Assembly: GCA_949318235.1 (NCBI GenBank)
Contig: OX439127.1
Coordinates: 5,987,432 to 6,051,431 of the forward strand
DNA: 64,000 nt
DNA from: Ecdyonurus torrentis
Taxonomy: Eukaryota > Arthropoda > Insecta > Ephemeroptera > Heptageniidae
Direction of reading: 5' to 3'
Position 1 is the first letter of the stretch, and each line of letters opens with the position of its first letter. The notes below the pieces were generated by a model. The model was not told where the DNA came from and made no database searches. It saw only the letters and a program-made list of their open reading frames with translations. Of this stretch, positions 36,945-48,671 are shown one piece after another. The translations under genes were made by a program, and so were the position numbers.

Positions 36945-37254
36945 GAAGTATGAAGGTACTCGAGTACTGTGTACTTCTCACCGAGTATAGGTTCAAGCCA
37001 CTGCTGGATGCGTACGTGACGTGAAGTCACTGAACTATCGTGAAGTGTGAAAGCACAAAATGTTGTAAGATACAGGTTTACAAAAATATGCATTCCATGA
37101 CGACGCGCAGCATTCGGGAGGTGCATGATCGATGTGATTGCAACGGTCCGTGTGTGCTTTTCAATTGATTGGAAAGTACTTAACTTACCTGTTGATAAGA
37201 CAATATCGTGACTGGGATTGGGGTTGGTGTAGCACAATATAACACAATATGGCA

Positions 37255-37291
<37 letters not shown>
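36945..37291 (+). mobile_element. tRNA-derived SINE, plus strand
   Basis: The degenerate head is followed by an intact B box GGTTCAAGCC at 36,991. The body matches the minus-strand SINE at 28,983-29,300 in reverse complement (CATTCCATGACGACGCGCAG, GGGAGGTGCATGATCGATGT, TGTGTGCTTTTCAATTGATT, GGGATTGGGGTTGGTGTAGC). It ends in a ~32-A tail. It lacks ~55 bp in mid-body that the other copy has (around GTTTCCACGGTTTCTCTAGG in reverse). Confidence 0.8.
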
Positions 37292-37293
<2 letters not shown>

Positions 37294-37643
37294 AGTATAA
37301 TTTTATAATTAATTCTAACAAAATATTTTAGTAAGTGGTGTTTGAAATAGGTATTTGCATTGCATTTATAAAAAAGTATGTGAATACACTAAAAAAAAAT
37401 GCATGGGAAAATGAGATAGGTATTTAGCAGGTTTCAAAATACTTATAAAAGTACTATAGTTCTTTATTGCGTTAGTATACTATCTTCGTTATTTTTGGCT
37501 AACATATATGCGAGATATAGTGACAGCATCAAAATTTACACAACGTCCAATCCAGACATCAAAAATTATATTAATAAATATAGTAATACATTTTATTACT
37601 CCAGTAAGACGTCGAAGCGTATTCTCAAGCTTTTAATACAATG
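37292..37643. other. AT-rich DNA, no gene seen
   Basis: Nothing was recognised. Confidence 0.4.
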
Positions 37644-37644
37644 A

Positions 37645-37821
37645 ATAAATGAATGAATGAATGAATGAATGAATGAATGAATGAATGAATGAATGAATGA
37701 ATGAATGAATGAATGAATGAATGAATGAATGAATGAATGAATGAATGAATGAATGAATGAATGAATGAATGAATGAATGAATGAATGAATGAATGAATGA
37801 ATGAATGAATGAATGAATGAA
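37645..37821. repeat. (GAAT)n microsatellite, ~44 repeats
   Basis: Pure tetranucleotide. It is the exact reverse complement of the (ATTC)n at 36,187-36,376, so the two tracts form an inverted pair ~1.27 kb apart. Confidence 0.97.
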
Positions 37822-38674
37822 TTGGTGTTTTATATTATATCCTATATTTGCGAGTGATCAAAATAAATTATTGTGTACAAGTAATTTTGAGATGCTGTTG
37901 TCCAGGTACTGTTAGAGACCGTAGAGGTATATTATATAATTAGAGGTATAATGTATAATATATAATATTGACCTCTACTAAAATTATTGTGATTATATTT
38001 TTGCATTATAGGATTTGTATTTTTATGTTATAATACATCAAGCAGTCATATCAAAACTTTTTAAATGACAATAAAAGTGAGAAAAACAATTTCCAAAAAA
38101 CTGAAGCTTAATAATTTAATCAAAACTGAGCTTTTCATTAAAATAATAATAATAAAAATAATAGAATAATAATAATTTTCTTTATCTTTTGAAGTTATAC
38201 GTGCAACTATAAAATAAATGTAATTAAAAGAGCTATTCACATGAATTAATAATTTACTAATTTTAATTCGCGCAGCTAATTTGTTTAAAAAAAAACTTTA
38301 TTTTAAATAGAAATAAATAGTTTGAAGCTCAAAAATTTTAAAAATGAATAAAACAAAATTATACAATCCGCTTCTCTCACTTTATCTCTCTCTCTCTCTC
38401 TCTCTTGTGTATTTTCACCCTTCAAGAATTAAATAAAAATACAATTGTATCAAAAATGATAATTTATAATTAATATTCTTAATTGTTGGACATATTAATA
38501 TTTATTGAAAGAACAAAATCGCAAGGTTTAAGGCTTGAATGTCTGCGGTCTGATCTACTCATTTCAACTAACCCAAACTTTATTAGACGTAAAAGATCAA
38601 GAATTGACAATTTTATGATTATAATTAATTTTATTTTTTACTGCGGAAAACATTTAAAAAAAATGCAACAAGGA
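37822..38674. other. AT-rich DNA before the 7-kb array
   Basis: It contains a (TC)n at 38,383-38,404 and otherwise nothing recognised. A 68-codon frame at 38,483-38,689 has no homologue in the later units. Confidence 0.4.
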
Positions 38675-39147
38675 GCATTAATTATATAGTACGAGTACTA
38701 CAAGCTAAAAAACTAATAGGTAATATAATTTTTAAAATCTATCAAAATAAGAGAAGGGGCAAAGAAATATGAAGAGGAGGTATGGAAAATTGATGCTATT
38801 GCTATTAAATATTAGTATGCAATAATATTATTCCCGAGGTATAAGGCTTTAGAAGTGTTTTTACAGGGACTTAATATTTGAGTGAATGCATGAATGTTTA
38901 TATAATAATATATTAATCATCCGGTTAGCAAAATTAATTTAATGGAATTTTTTGCAGATGTGCTTGTCCACATAGATATATATTATTACGTTGACTGAAA
39001 TTTTCATGATGTTATTTTTGCATATATTATTATTATTTTTTTTTAAGTGGTGGCAAAAATATTGTTGTTTTTTTATTCAAAATTAATATCTATATACTTT
39101 TAAAATAACAATAAAGTCCTCAGCAGCTGTTGACGCTTAAAGGTCGT

Positions 39148-39345
39148 TCAACCATCAGTTGCTAGGGGTAGATGCCAGCCACCCAAGTAAAGAGAGAGCA
39201 GACTGCGGTGCCTTTGACAGAAACAGCAAAAAAGGCGTGCATTGCGCGGCTGCATGATGTCACATTTTATGACACTTAAGGGTGAAAGTGCAATCTGCAT
39301 CGTCTGAGAAACAGATGGTTGCACGTGTGAGAAACGCACCGTAGT
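39148..39345. repeat. GC-enriched block repeated in all units
   Basis: About 200 bp (CCACCCAAGTAAAGAGAGAG, GCGTGCATTGCGCGGCTGCA, ATGGTTGCACGTGTGAGAAA) recurs at 46,016-46,213; only its first ~50 bp survives at 56,754. A 63-codon minus-strand frame is open in both full copies, but the differences are mostly replacement changes, so it is not treated as a gene. Origin unknown. Confidence 0.55.
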
Positions 39346-39605
39346 AAAAGCATTATTTTATTACTTATCTCATTAGAAAATATTAACATTTGTGCTCTAC
39401 AATATAATAATTCTCTGTATACAATATAACAATTTTCCAATGCAGAATAAAATGCGTAATTTACTTTTTAGGAGGCTTATTCAGAATTATGGTAATTTAA
39501 ATGTCACAACATTAAATATCTAGATTAAATTTTCTCATATTTTTTAATTCTAAAAATTGTAACATAATTTGGGCAAATACGTAAATCCTGCATCTCAGGT
39601 CATTA

Positions 39606-39818
39606 CATGGAAATAATAAATTACGTAATTTTTGCTGCACATATGTAATTTTTAGCATAAAAAATGCTTATTTAAAATACCTTAAATAACTATTATGCTA
39701 AACAACGTAATATTTATGCTCAATAACATAATTATTATGTATAGCATTAATTATGCTGTATTGAACAAACTGTGATGAAAATAAACTGGCATAATTATTG
39801 CGTTTTTATTTTTATCCG
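39606..39818 (-). mobile_element. M3 MITE in unit A
   Basis: The start CATGGAAATAATAAATTACG and end CGTTTTTATTTTTATCCG lie between TA dinucleotides. The orthologous copy in unit B is at 46,478-46,679. Confidence 0.75.
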
Positions 39819-40251
39819 TATATCAGCTTGCAATTTTTTTTTAACCTGTTGTGTAATGAAATTAAAGTAATAAATATTAAATAAAAGTATAAAAGTAATA
39901 AAGAACAGTTTTGTTCGGTACTTTAGCATTCCTTGGTACTTTACCTAATTTGCATGAAAAAAGAAGTTGAGTTTTATATTTATTTAAAACTGACACATTG
40001 TGAACACCTTGTAATATATTCATGAGTTCTTATGTTTTAAATAAATATGTAAATTATTTATTGCAGTTACCACTCTCTCTATCACTGAAAAGAAACGTTG
40101 AAAGATTTAACACAGAAATAATGACAGATCGTAAATCCTTTCAACATAATTTTTTATCACCCTCACGCTCCACTCGTCATAGCTCAGTAAAGTAGACGCT
40201 CTTTTGTTCTTTTTAAGACATTTATTATTGCCAAGGATATTCTTGTATATA

Positions 40252-40940
40252 TAGGGTGTACGCACAAGACGTCATACTGAATGCGCTTCAACGCCATACT
40301 GGAGCAGTGAATAACATTTCTCAGCATAGGACAAACGTATGAGCCTGTTCCCGTGAGATCACCGAAATTCAGCAACTTCGAGCGTGGTCAATACTTAGAT
40401 GGGTGTACGACTGTAAAAAGTTTCGCACTCATTCAAGTGCTGAAGCGTAGCTGTACTCACATGATGGCATGACCATGTGCTCCCTTAGGGTGCTGCCTGC
40501 CATCATGTGCGGCCGTTAAAACGGAAACACGATTTCACGTTAACGAGCACTGGACCGACCTTACTCATATTTGGTTTTTGGAGCCCAAAAAAGTGTTAGT
40601 GCGGGGTCTACGTTATGATAAAGAAAGTTGATTTATAACAGTTAATATGAAAAATGGTATAAAATAGCATTTAGTTGTTAAAATACAGTAATATATATGT
40701 ACACAAAATCGCATGTGTGTGTGTGTTACAACAACAAACAACAAAATCTTTCGGAAAGTTAGTCATTTTTTTTTACTACTTTTCTCGCATACATGAAAAT
40801 ATATTTCAACATGTTAACAGCATCAATGCTCCCAAAAATCTTACTTAAACTTTTAATCACCCAAATGAGTCATTTTCATATACGGCCCATGTTATTTAGT
40901 GCTAATATATGGCGTTGACGTTAACATAATGCATAGACCA
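40252..40940 (+). mobile_element. M2 copy split by a 5S-derived SINE (unit A)
   Basis: The left part, 40,252-40,336, runs from ATAGGGTGTACGCACAAGAC to CTCAGCATAGGACAAACG. The M2 sequence resumes at about 40,737 with CAACATGTTAACAGCATCAA nearby and ends GCGTTGACGTTAACATAATG. The interruption is the SINE. Confidence 0.7.
40338..40735 (+). mobile_element. 5S rRNA-derived SINE in unit A
   Basis: GAGCCTGTTCCCGTGAGATC, then ACCGAAATTCAGCAACTTCG and GTGGTCAATACTTAGATGGG, correspond to positions from about the second quarter of 5S rRNA through box C. The body includes TGTGCGGCCGTTAAAACGGA, with ACCGACCTTACTC tail-like words. The 5S part is more decayed than in unit B (47,185). The right limit is approximate. 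Confidence 0.75.
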
Positions 40941-41248
40941 CGTGCATGTCTACTCGTTACGTCAAACTGAATACGCTTCGACGCCATATTAGAGCAATGA
41001 ATAACATGGCCAAGCATAAAACTTTTTTTTTTTTTTCCTATATTCTTTTGAAAAATATTATTATTCTTCATTATTGATATTTTTCTCGCATACTTTATAT
41101 AAACTATTTCAACCTGTAAACATCAATGCTCTCAAAAACATAGTAAACAGCAAGAATTTTTAAAGTGGCAAACTGTGCCATTTTCTTATGTTATGTAGTA
41201 ATCACATATGGCGTCAAATATAGCATGAACATCAACAACCCTATATGA
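40941..41248 (+). mobile_element. Second M2 copy in unit A, back to back with the first
   Basis: GCATGTCTACTCGTTACGTC starts it, and ATGAACATCAACAACCCTAT ends it. The middle has CATCAATGCTCTCAAAAACA and ATATGGCGTCAAATATAGCA (distal portion). Orthologues are at 47,663 (B) and 57,239 (C). Confidence 0.7.
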
Positions 41249-41699
41249 ATAATTTTCTGTCTTTAGCATCATCTAAAAAGCTGACATATAATAGCGGCAG
41301 AAAGAGGATGAATGTAATCTAATTTTAATATTTTTGAAAAATAAACGTTTTATTAAAACAAAAATAATATTACAAATTATTTTAATTAAAAAATAATAAA
41401 TTAAACATGAAATTTGCTTTAAAAATTTATGTTTCGTTTTAAAAAAATTTCATGCAATCATTTTCACAACGTAGGTGGGAAAATTTTATTAACTAATTGT
41501 TAATAAAAATTTATATATTTTATTTTCATTATTTTAGTTTTATTTATTTTAGTTTTATTTATTTTTTATTAAAAAATTTGTAATATTAACAAACAGGAAA
41601 TTGTTTGTAAAAAATGTAAATTATTTGACTAGGATTTTTATTTTAAAATCGTTTCTTTTATCTTCAATAAGAACACTGCACAGAGGCCACAGAGGGATT

Positions 41700-41769
41700 G
41701 AATCATCTCTCTCTGTGCCTCTCTCTCTCCCCCCCTCTCTTTCCCTCTCTAAATCTCCCTCCCTCCCTC

Positions 41770-41815
<46 letters not shown>
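41700..41815. repeat. (CT)n/(CCCT) low-complexity tract
   Basis: A CT-rich tract ending in a pure (CT)~22. Orthologues are at 48,403-48,510 (B) and 57,977-58,019 (C). Confidence 0.93.
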
Positions 41816-41816
<1 letters not shown>

Positions 41817-41819
41817 ATT

Positions 41820-41976
41820 CAACGGGGAATAATTTATGCTATACTGCATAATAATTTTGTTATATAGCATAAATATTATGTTGTACAGCATAATTATTCA
41901 TGTTGTTCGAATTTAGCATAATTGATGCTTTAATGACAAAAATGCAGCATAAATTACGTAAGTTATACTTTCCTTG
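41820..41976. mobile_element. M3-like element in unit A
   Basis: GGGGAATAATTTATGCTATA at the left and AAATTACGTAAGTTATACTT at the right show M3 ends. The right end directly adjoins the TTAA hairpin. Confidence 0.6.
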
Positions 41977-41981
41977 TTTAA

Positions 41982-42289
41982 AGGCGTAGAACACCTTTAA
42001 CAAAAAAGTTGCGTTATATCCTAAAAAACCTGAAAATCAACGTTGATTTGGCCGGAGCCATTGATTTCTAATTTATTTTCCATTCACAAAATACCGCTGC
42101 CGGTCACTGACGTCACAGCTCGCCTGGTCCACGCGCAAGTAAACCGGGCGAGCAGTGACGTCAGTGACCGGCAGCAGCATTTTGTGAATGGAAAATAAAT
42201 TAGAAAACAATGACTCCGGCCAAATTAACGTTGATTTTTAGGTTTGTTATAATATTACGCAACTTTTTTGTTCAAGGTGTTTTACGCCT
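41982..42289. mobile_element. 308-bp TTAA hairpin element, only in unit A
   Basis: The ends are AGGCGTAGAACACC and its mirror GGTGTTTTACGCCT, between TTAA at 41,978-41,981 and 42,290-42,293. The arms continue inward for ~135 bp (CATTCACAAAATACCGCTGC against GCAGCATTTTGTGAATG) with TGACGTCA in both, around a ~40-bp loop. Unit B at 48,672 has the empty site CCGTGTTTAATTTT. The end sequence (AGG... with TTAA) resembles M1, so the two may share a transposase. Confidence 0.9.
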
Positions 42290-42769
42290 TTAAGTTTTTT
42301 TCCGTCAAAAACATTGAAAGACCTTTTTTTTTTTTTTTTTTTTACTTTGCTTTTGTGATATAAAATTGCAATTAACTCAGGTGTGTACCTTAAATTTCAG
42401 ATATAGGCAACCTGCGCTACAGAAATGACCACAAATTTGTCTGATCTACAGGAGAACATTATAAAATATCACCTTATAGAAAATCAAATAAATTATAATT
42501 TCTAATTATAAAATTAAAGGCTCCGCATTTTTACGCTGTGACAAAATATTACTTAAGTCAAGCCAGTAAGATAAATGCTACAAAATTTCAATGTTATTTT
42601 AATGATATAGAAAGCTTTAGTGTTTAATATAAAATTACATAATGGTAGCTATCAGTAAAAAAAAAAAAAAAAAAAAATCCAACTTTCTTTAAGGTTGGAA
42701 CACTTTAATGTATCCAGCATCCCTAAATTGATTAAATAATTATTTTTGTGCCTCTGTGCAGTAATTTTT

Positions 42770-42773
<4 letters not shown>

Positions 42774-42815
<42 letters not shown>
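42774..42815. repeat. Poly-A run (~42)
   Basis: Unit B has only ~14 A at the same place (~49,154). Further homopolymers lie at 42,322-42,343 and 42,658-42,677. Confidence 0.9.
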
Positions 42816-42816
<1 letters not shown>

Positions 42817-43584
42817 GCCAAAGACATGCTATAAGGAATAGAATTATGCTTCAAACTTTATGTTTTTTCTTATAAGAAAATTTGGATTTGTTTTTTTTCT
42901 TTTTGCTTATATTTTTTATCTTTTATTATAATATTGCTTTCACATGAGCAGTGCTCGCTGATAACAAATATGGAATATGCGACCAATATAATATGAAATA
43001 ATATGCTAAGGATGTGAGATAAAAATGATGACACAAATGTAATAATATATTGCACCATTTATACTCAGCGCGTGAAATCCTTATAAGTATAAAATTGCAA
43101 TATTTAGGGTTACTTTTGAATGCAAAATATTATCACAATTATGTGTACTTAGCATCTTGGTTCTTACAAATGCAAAATTCCGAGAAATAAACTATAATCA
43201 TATAGTATCCATGCTGTATAAACATCAAAGTTTGTAATATTATTTTTTATCTTATATTTTCCTTGTTTTATTTCTTACCAGTAACAAAAAAATATTATCT
43301 CATCAACTATTTTAAATATAATAAAAAAAATTAGCTAAGTTCATATTTTGCTTTCTTGAAAAAACGACGATAAAAAACCATACAAAATATTAGTGAATAT
43401 ATACTGTGCAGAAAACTTTATACTCTCTTGAACTACGTGGTGAAAATATTATTTCACTTATGGTTGCTTTTAGTAATGTAATGCATGCTAAAATGAGCTC
43501 TATTGACGTTTCTAGTACTCCACGTGGACTAGTATTGCTCTCTTTCATGCAATATTTTATATTTCTTTCTTTATATCTTTAGTA

Positions 43585-43789
43585 CAAAGAATAAATGACG
43601 TAATTTATGTTGTAGTTATATCAACATCAATGATGCTGAATTAGAATATCATTAATAAATATCCTGTACAACATAATATTTACGATATTGTTACATTTAT
43701 TATGCAGAGCATAGACTATGTTGTATTGATCAAATTGGGATCAAAATGAGCTAGCAAAATTATTTCTTAGTTATTTTTGTACACGACGT
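43585..43789 (-). mobile_element. M3 MITE in unit A
   Basis: CAAAGAATAAATGACGTAAT at the left and TTAGTTATTTTTG at the right, between TA dinucleotides. Orthologues are at 50,346 (B) and 59,826 (C). Confidence 0.75.
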
Positions 43790-44211
43790 TATCGTTGATG
43801 AACAATTCTAAACATGTTCTCAGTTAAGTTTGCTACAGTATTCCTGATATTTTCGTCCTAAGTTTTCTAAAAAAATCATTGTTTTCATTTATTACAATAT
43901 GTGTTTATTTTTATATTATTATTATTATTTTTTTTTTTTTTTACTCAAGTAAAAAACTTAAATATTTTTTTATTTTAATGTTTATTAACCTAAGTAAAGT
44001 GTAATGATAATTAGCATTAAATTACTGTATGATGAAACTGCAGTCTTTTAAACAAAAAGGTTTTACTCAAATAAAGATAGGAAAATAAAGGTTCAGAACT
44101 GTTTTTTCTCTTGCATCTGGGTAGGTACCGATATTACATTATCATAACATTATTTTACTACATTATTAAATTTTTAAATATAATTGTTCTTGCTAAAATA
44201 GAGCATTTGTT

Positions 44212-44216
<5 letters not shown>

Positions 44217-44264
<48 letters not shown>

Positions 44265-44268
44265 GTCT
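44217..44268. repeat. (CT)n microsatellite
   Basis: Present at the same place in B (50,985-51,022) and C (60,475-60,515) with different lengths. Confidence 0.95.
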
Positions 44269-44406
44269 TTCTTTCCACCTCCCTCTCCCCCCTCTCCAAG
44301 TATCTTCGCAAGCATTTTATAAATATTTCACGCTATTATCAATAGTGTGGTTGTATGAAATTGAGCGTTAGCGCCATGCTTGAGCACATAAACACATTGC
44401 CCAGTA

Positions 44407-44618
44407 CATGGATAAATATAAATACGTAATAATTATGCTAGCTCGTTGTCAGCACATTTTGTTTAATACAACATAATTTATGTTATACTGCACAACTACT
44501 AATAGCATAAATTTTATATTGTGCTGCATAACTATTTAAGTTGTTCTATTTTAGCGTTGTTTATGTTATTATGATCACATATATTGAACATAAATTTGCG
44601 TTATCTTTTCTTTACATG
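44407..44618 (+). mobile_element. M3 MITE in unit A
   Basis: 212 bp from CATGGATAAATATAAATACG to TCTTTTCTTTACATG between TA dinucleotides. Orthologues are 51,161-51,369 (B) and 61,254-61,467 (C). Confidence 0.82.
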
Positions 44619-45413
44619 TAAAAGACCAACATCGTTGTCGGACATTTTTAAGTTGAAATTATTGTGTTTTTATCATTTTATTATTTTTCTTGTGTATCAA
44701 TATCAATTATATACAGTACTTTGAAGTAATTTTAGATTTGACTTACGAAAATTTACTGTAGCTATATTAACGAATATTTGCTAATTTTAGTGAGTAAAAA
44801 TAATATATTTTTTTCTTTAGTTGTTAATGCTATTTTCTGATCATATATAAATTATGACGTCAACGCGCATATAGAGGGACACCGCCCTGAATTCCTTAGC
44901 TATCATACACATACCACGCTCTGTTTTAACTTCATTATCGTCTGCAAAATATACGCACAAAGAAAGAGCTTCACTCATGGACAAAAGATGGTTTGTTAGC
45001 TGCACGCAATTCATAGCAGTGTGCAGTGTTGATTAATATAATATGCATCTCAAGCTTTCATACCACTACAAACTTAAACTGTACATTGAATTTATTTTAT
45101 TTTGAAAAGCATCCAATCAGTGTTCGATGTCAAGACCACGTATTATTAAAAGTTTCATTAGCAATATTTTTATTTTCTATTTTTTATTTCGTAGATTAGA
45201 TAATTTTGTGGTCATTTTGGTAGTTTAGGTTGCCTAAATCATAAATTTGAAGTAGCATAATTATTTCATATTAAAAAAAAAAAAAAAAAAAAAAGCCAAA
45301 CTGAAACATTAATGCAGCTTATCGGTATTGCATGCGGGGAAAGCTAAGGATCTTCTAATTTAACAATACGCTTATGAGAAAAAACCACTGATCTATATAA
45401 TATAGTATATAAT

Positions 45414-45457
45414 ATATATATATATATATATATCCATTCATAGTGGTGTTTAGAAAA

Positions 45458-45520
<63 letters not shown>
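45414..45520. repeat. (TA)n plus (GA)n tract ending unit A
   Basis: (TA)n at 45,414-45,432, then CCATTCATAGTGGTGTTTAG and (GA)~29. Units B and C end with the same arrangement, which makes this tract the junction between units. Confidence 0.92.
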
Positions 45521-45522
<2 letters not shown>

Positions 45523-46477
45523 ATTAATTAGATTTAAAAGATAACAAAATAAGAGGTAATGTAATTTATAAAATCTAAAGAAATAAAAGGAGGGGCTAAG
45601 AAATATGAAGAGGAACTGTGTAATAATGGAAAATTGATGCTATTGCTATTACAGTATATTAGTATGCTGTAATTTTATTCCCGAGGTATAAGGTTTTAGA
45701 AGTGTTTTGACAGGGACTAAATATTTGAGTGTATGCATGAATGTTTATAATAAAAATATATTAATCATCCGTTTAAAAAAAATTAATTTAATGGCAATTT
45801 TTGTAGATGTGCTTGTCCACATAGATATATATTATTACGTCGACTGAAATTTTTATGATGTTATTTTGGCATTATAAAGTTTATTATTATTATTATTATT
45901 ATTTTTTTTTAAGTAGTGGCAAAAATAGTTTTTTTTTTATTCAAAATTAATATCTATAGATATACTTTTTAAATGACAATCAGGTCCTCAGCAGCTGGTG
46001 ACGCTTAAAGGTCGTTCAACCGTCAGTTGCTAAGGGTAGATGCCAGCCACCCAAGTAAAGAGAGAGCAGACCGCGGCGCCTTTGACAGAAACAGCAAAAA
46101 AGGCGTGCATTGCGCGGCTGCATGGTGTCACATTTTATGACACTTGAGGGTGAAAGTGCAATCTGCATCGTCTGAGAAACAGATGGTTGCACGTGTGAGA
46201 AACGCACCGTAGTAAAGGTATTATTTTATTACTTATCTCATTACAAAATATTAGCATTTGTGCTTTACAATATAATAATTCTCTATTTTATACAATATAA
46301 CAATTATCCAATGCAGAATAAAATGCGTAATTTACTTTTTAGGAGGCGTATTTAAAATTATGGTAACTTAAATGTCACAACATTATATATCTAGATTAAA
46401 TTTTCTCATATTTTTTAATTCTAAAAATTGTAACATAATTTAGGCAAAGGTTGCTAAGCCTGCATCTCAGGTCATCA

Positions 46478-46679
46478 CATGGAAATAATAAACAACGTAA
46501 TTTTAGCTGCACATGTTATGTCATTTTAGCATAAATAATGTTTATTAAAATACCTTAAATAACTATTATGCAAAACAACACAATATTTATGCTCAATAAC
46601 ATAATTATTATTTATAGCATTAATTATGCTGTGATGAAAATAAACTGGCATAATTATTGCGTTTTTATTTTTATCCGTG
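46478..46679 (-). mobile_element. M3 MITE in unit B
   Basis: Orthologue of 39,606-39,818. The right end TTTATTTTTATCCGTG is intact here. Confidence 0.75.
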
Positions 46680-47097
46680 CATCAGCTTGTATTTTTTTTT
46701 ATCTGTTGTGTAATGCAATTAAAGTAATAAATAATATTAAATAAAAGTAATAAAGAACAGTTTTGTTCGGTACTTTAGCATTCCTTGGTACTTTACCTAA
46801 TTTGCATGAAAAAAGAAGTTGAGTTTGATAAATATTTAAAACTGACACATTGTGAACACCTTATAATATATTCATGAGGTCTTATGTTTAAAATAAATAT
46901 GTAAAATCTTTTTTGCCGTTATCACTCTCTATCACTGAAAAGAAACGTTGAAAGATTTAACACAGAAATAATGAGAGATTGTAAATCCTTTCAACATAAT
47001 TTTTTATCACCCTCTCGCTCCACTCGTCATAGCTCAGTAAAGTAGACGCTCTTTTGTTCTTTTTAAGACATTTATTATTGCCAAGGATATTCTTGTA

Positions 47098-47662
47098 TAT
47101 AGGGTGTACGCACATGACGTCATACTGAATGCGCTTCAACGCCATACTGGAGAAATGAATAACATTTCTCAGCATAGGACAAACGTCTGAGCCTGTTCTC
47201 GTGAGATAACCGAAATTCAGCAACGTCGAGCGTGGTCAGTACTTGGATGGGTGAACGACTGTAAAAAGTTTCGTACTCATTCAAGTGCTGAAGCGTAGCT
47301 GTACTCACATGATGGCATGCACATGTGCTCCTTTAATTGGGTGCTGACATCATGTGCGGCCGTTAAAACGGAAACACGATTTCACGTTAACGAGCACTGG
47401 ACCGACCTTACTCATATTTGGTTTTTGGAGCCCAAAATAGTGTAAGTGTGGGGTCTACGTTATGATAAAGAAAGTTGATTTATAACAGTTAATATGAAAA
47501 ATGGTATAAAATAGCATTTAGTTGTTAAAATACAGTAACAACATCAATGCTCCCAAAAAGCTTACTTAAACTTTTAATCACCCAAATGAGTCATTTTCAT
47601 ATACGGTCCATGTTATTTAGTGCTAATATGTGGCGTTGACTTTAACATAATGCATAGACCAC
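47098..47662 (+). mobile_element. M2 copy split by a 5S-derived SINE (unit B)
   Basis: M2 left part 47,098-47,183 (AGGGTGTACGCACATGACGT) and right part from ~47,533 (CATCAATGCTCCCAAAAAGC) to 47,662, with the SINE between them as in unit A. The nesting therefore predates the tandem duplication. Confidence 0.7.
47185..47532 (+). mobile_element. 5S rRNA-derived SINE in unit B
   Basis: GCAACGTCGAGCGTGGTCAG and TACTTGGATGGGTG preserve the 5S box A to box C region better than unit A does. The body continues CATGTGCGGCCGTTAAAACG and ends with ACCGACCTTACTC-type words. The 5' part of 5S is degenerate. Confidence 0.78.
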
Positions 47663-47968
47663 ATGCATGTCTACTCATACGTTAAACTTAATACATTTAG
47701 ACGGCATATTGGAGCAATAAATAACATGGCGAAGCATAATACTTTTTTTTTTTTTTTTGCTATATTCTTTTGAAAATTAGCAATTATTTTGGTTATTGAT
47801 ATTTTTCTCGCATGCTTTATATAAACTATTTCAACCTGTAAACATCAATGCTCTCAAAAACATAGTCAACAGTAAGTATTTTGAAAGTGGCAAACTGTGC
47901 GATTTTCTTATGTTATATAGTGCTCAAATATGGCGTCAAATGTAGCATGAACATCAACAACCCTATAT
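47663..47968 (+). mobile_element. Second M2 copy in unit B
   Basis: Orthologue of 40,941-41,248, ending ATGAACATCAACAACCCTAT. Confidence 0.7.
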
Positions 47969-48402
47969 AAATAATTTTTCTGTCTTTAGCATAATCTAAA
48001 AAGCTGACATAATAGCGGCAGAAAGAGGATGAATGCAATTTTATTTCAATATATTTTTGTAAAAATAAACGTTTTATTAAAATAAAAATAATATTACAAA
48101 TTATTTTAATTAAAAAATATTAAATTAAACATGAAATTTGCTTTTAAAATTTATGTTTCCTTTTAAAAATTTTCATGCAATCATTTTCACAACGTAGGTG
48201 GGAAAATTTTATTAACTAATTGTTAATCAAAATTTATATATTTTATTTTCATTATTTTAGTTTTTATTTATTTTTTATTACAAATTTGTAATATTAACAA
48301 ACAGGAAATTGTTTGTAAAAATGTAAATTATTTGACTAGGATTTTTATTTTGAAATCGTTTCTTTTATCTTCAATATGAACACTGCACAAAGGGATTGAA
48401 TC

Positions 48403-48462
48403 ATCTCTCTCTGTGCCTCTCTCCCCCCTCTTTTTCCCTCTGTAAATCTCCCTCCCTCCCTC

Positions 48463-48510
<48 letters not shown>
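48403..48510. repeat. CT-rich tract and (CT)n in unit B
   Basis: Same position and structure as 41,700-41,815. Confidence 0.93.
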
Positions 48511-48511
<1 letters not shown>

Positions 48512-48514
48512 ATT

Positions 48515-48671
48515 CAACGGGGAATAATTTATGCTATACTGCATAAAAATTATGTTATATAGCATAAATATTATGTTGTACAGCATAATTATTCATGTTG
48601 TTCTAATTTAGCATAATTTATGCTTTAATGACATAAATGCAGCATAAATTAAGTAATTTATACTTTCCGTG
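48515..48671. mobile_element. M3-like element in unit B with intact TTAA next to it
   Basis: It runs from GGGGAATAATTTATGCTATA to TTATACTTTCCGTG. The following TTTAA is the unoccupied target of the unit A hairpin. Confidence 0.65.

Larger units (their letters stand above)
38675..45520. repeat. Tandem 7-kb unit A
   Basis: The unit starts at GCATTAATTA, the sequence that also starts units B and C, and ends with (GA)n. Shared landmarks with B and C include AGTTGCTAGGGGTAGATGCC (39,158), GAGTCATTTTCATATACGG (~40,865), TTCAACGGGGAATAATTTATG (41,818), GCATCTGGGTAGGTACCGAT (44,114), AGGGACACCGCCCTGAATTC (44,874) and GGGGAAAGCTAAGGATCTTC (45,336). It lacks ~1.2 kb present in B and C between 51,784 and 55,767. 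Confidence 0.9.

Noticed and set aside
39148..39339. 63-codon frame conserved at 46,016-46,207
   Set aside because: Conservation follows from the tandem duplication. Most differences change amino acids, and unit C has lost the region.
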